Assembly (NCBI GenBank): GCA_025093555.1
Contig: JAIWNF010000035.1
Location: 372,001 to 436,000 of the forward strand
From: Circinella umbellata
Taxonomy: Eukaryota > Mucoromycota > Mucoromycetes > Mucorales > Lichtheimiaceae
Length of the DNA: 64,000 nucleotides
Direction of reading: 5' to 3'
The stretch's first letter is position 1, and each line of letters begins with the position of its first letter. Below the pieces are notes generated by a model. That model saw only the letters and a program-made list of their open reading frames with translations, searched no databases and was not told the DNA's origin. This document shows positions 62,126 through 64,000 of the stretch, in pieces. A program made the translations under genes and the position numbers.

Positions 62126-63356
62126 ATGTCCCAGCCTTCGCCCTCACTCTCAAATGCAAAACAACCTCTTTTTCATCCATATGAGGGCGCTACCGCGTAC
62201 TTTTGTAGTCACCACCCTCAACAGGACAGCAAATTACCTTGTATGTTTAAGACCAACCTTTGCAATGATTCAATGCATTGTCGCCATTGCTCTAACAGCA
62301 ACAAAACGAACAGTCCGACTGGTGAGCACTTCAATAATAAACCATGGCGAATTGCTTTTTTCCAAGACGATCGCGATCATCATCAGTTTTACCAGCATGA
62401 TATGCTTCGTTTAACAAAATCAACACTCCCTCAGCAAAGCGACAATGCTGTACCACGACGTCTTAGCTCGGGGTCAGCTTGCGAAGCCTGCCGTCGTCGC
62501 AAGACCAAGTGTGATGGAGGTCAGCCATGTGCGTACTGCACTACCAATCAAATTCCATGCATTCATCGTGCCAGTAAAAAAAAATCTGCCCACCATTTGA
62601 GCAGCAACAAGCAAACTGCTTTAATGATGGGGTGGACAACACCAATAGATAATAAGACCAGTAATAGCAAACGTAACATTAATAATAACAGTACTGGGCC
62701 AGCAATAGCAGCAGGATTTGTTGCAGAGAGAGAAGAACAACGATTTCAGTTGATGGGATCTTCAACTCGAAAAGTAAAACGACCACTTTCAGCAATAAAT
62801 GCTGATCATCATGGTAATACAGCAATAAAATTGGTTTAACATTTATGTGTACATACAATGCCGTCTGTACTAACATCTACCATCCCTTTACGTTTCAGAA
62901 CCAAAGTCCATCATGAAACAGGCTAGCTGTTCTTCCTTGATGATTACACAATGGCCACAACAACAACGGGGTGATATTTCACCAGTTAAAAGTTTTTCAC
63001 CTCTATCACCAATATCCGATCATTATTCAACAAGTAGTGACAAAGCAGCAACATCAACAATGATCTCCACTTCAGCCGATCATGTGACGAAGGAAGCAAT
63101 GCCGAGTGTAATGGGTAAGGAGAGATCAATAGTACTGATATGATAAAAAAGCTTGTTTCAGGAAAAGGTGGAAAGTAAAATACAAATAGGTTTCTTTTCT
63201 AATCTTTTTGATTTTATAGATCAGCTATCATGTAGAACCTTTTCCGCCGTTACATTGGCAGCTGCTGACCAAAGGCCTAGCTATCCAATTTACCCTTTAG
63301 TTGCAAGAATAACTTCAGAAAAACACAATGTACGTCGAGGCTACGCATCCGACTAA
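62126..63356 (+). CDS. Zn2Cys6 binuclear-cluster transcription factor
   Basis: Three exons in phase (62126-62813, 62899-63114, 63220-63356), 346 residues. The DNA-binding domain is at about 118-150: ACEACRRRKTKCDGGQPC, then CTTNQIPCIH, the six-Cys C6 pattern binding two zinc ions. N-terminally there is a His/Cys-rich stretch (FCSHHPQQD, HCRHCSNSN) of unknown role. Downstream the protein is Ser/Thr-rich with SPxK and SPLSPIS sites and has no fungal-specific middle homology region, so it is short for the class. Targets are unknown. Confidence 0.88.
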
Positions 63357-64000
63357 ACCCAACAATATTAATCACGGCAGGCTATGATAATTTGTATAAT
63401 CAAATAGCGGTTTCTCTTTTTTTTTCTGTTTTTTATATCCTTTTCTTTTACCTCTTATTATTCATTATTCTTTTATTATGCAAGCATAAACCCAACCTTA
63501 AATATTTTTTTTTATTTTTCCACATCCTACTATACAGTCTCTAGTTTTTTCTTTTTCATCTTTCTTTTATGTGCTAATATCTTTTTTAATTTATTCAAGA
63601 AACCTTTCTTATATGCATAAACCCCTCATTCTATTTTGGCCCCCCAGGATTTTATACTTACTTTTTTTTGGGGTACAGGGGGGGGAAATATTTTATGTAC
63701 ACCATATATCGCTCGTTCTTTTTTTCTTTATATATCAATATATCTATGATTGTATTCTTTCTATTACCGTATTGACATTCTTCTCCTGCGAATATTCGCA
63801 GATTTAATGTTCTACTATATTTATACATAAACAATCGATCTTTTTTTCATTTGTCGCCATTGCACGCGTTTATTTATATAAATATAAATATAAATATACA
63901 TTATTATTATTTCAGACATAAAATCACTATTACTGCTTTTTAGACATTTGGCAAGGATTGTTATTAGACATATATAAAGCTATAAATTCTGCCTAAAACT
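63357..64000. other. T-rich intergenic end of the window
   Basis: 3' flank of the transcription factor gene. T runs and a TATAAA(TATAAA)n stretch near 63876-63898. No gene seen. Confidence 0.5.

Overview
The window looks like AT-rich nuclear DNA from an early-diverging fungus, most likely Mucoromycota/Mucorales (inferred). Genes are small, with introns of about 50-110 bp bounded by GT..AG. Conserved eukaryotic genes sit beside transposon families known from these fungi: Crypton-type tyrosine recombinases, Ty3/gypsy, a LINE and a KDZ-like domain. Gene models were spliced by eye, keeping phase at every junction.

Left part (1-29.7 kb), mostly housekeeping genes with some dead transposons: a partial F-box/LRR gene (-); a wrecked Crypton recombinase; a broken DUF6729-like transposon gene whose second half is inverted; a 5'-truncated LINE ending in a poly(A) tract; a BCS1-type AAA ATPase; a single-pass membrane protein; a DNAJC9-like J-protein; the spliceosomal protein BCAS2/SPF27; a 2.6-kb gene-free stretch; a GDSL hydrolase with a C-terminal membrane anchor (-); a zinc-finger protein that looks transposase-derived; the cap-binding subunit NCBP2; the mitochondrial protease OMA1; and GAPDH.

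Central part (29.76-55.01 kb), a large inverted repeat. The left arm (29765-35045) and right arm (49087-55008) are near-identical reverse complements around a 14-kb spacer. Each arm holds a tRNA-Thr(UGU), a frameshifted gene of unknown function and the 3' part of a large multi-exon gene. The full-length version of that gene (46911-50248) starts in the spacer. It has an N-terminal region resembling a GIY-YIG nuclease and carries three disabling lesions. A diverged paralogous fragment without stops (35046-36240) and a tail fragment (36868-36990) lie just inside the left arm. The spacer also holds an intact three-exon, 701-residue Crypton-type tyrosine recombinase with all catalytic residues and a GCR1_C-like DNA-binding domain, plus a decayed Ty3/gypsy element. 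A probable solo LTR (TG..CA, 4-bp target duplication) has inserted 10 bp upstream of the tRNA in the right arm only.

Right part (55-64 kb): a wax-synthase-like MBOAT acyltransferase, a PHO80/PCL-type cyclin (-), a promethin-like hairpin membrane protein, an uncertain small membrane ORF and a Zn2Cys6 transcription factor.

The most interesting part is the 25-kb palindrome. It combines a repeated, unrecognised nuclease-like gene family, an intact tyrosine recombinase and a tRNA-targeted LTR. Whether this was one mobile unit or a nest of independent insertions and rearrangements cannot be settled from sequence reading alone.
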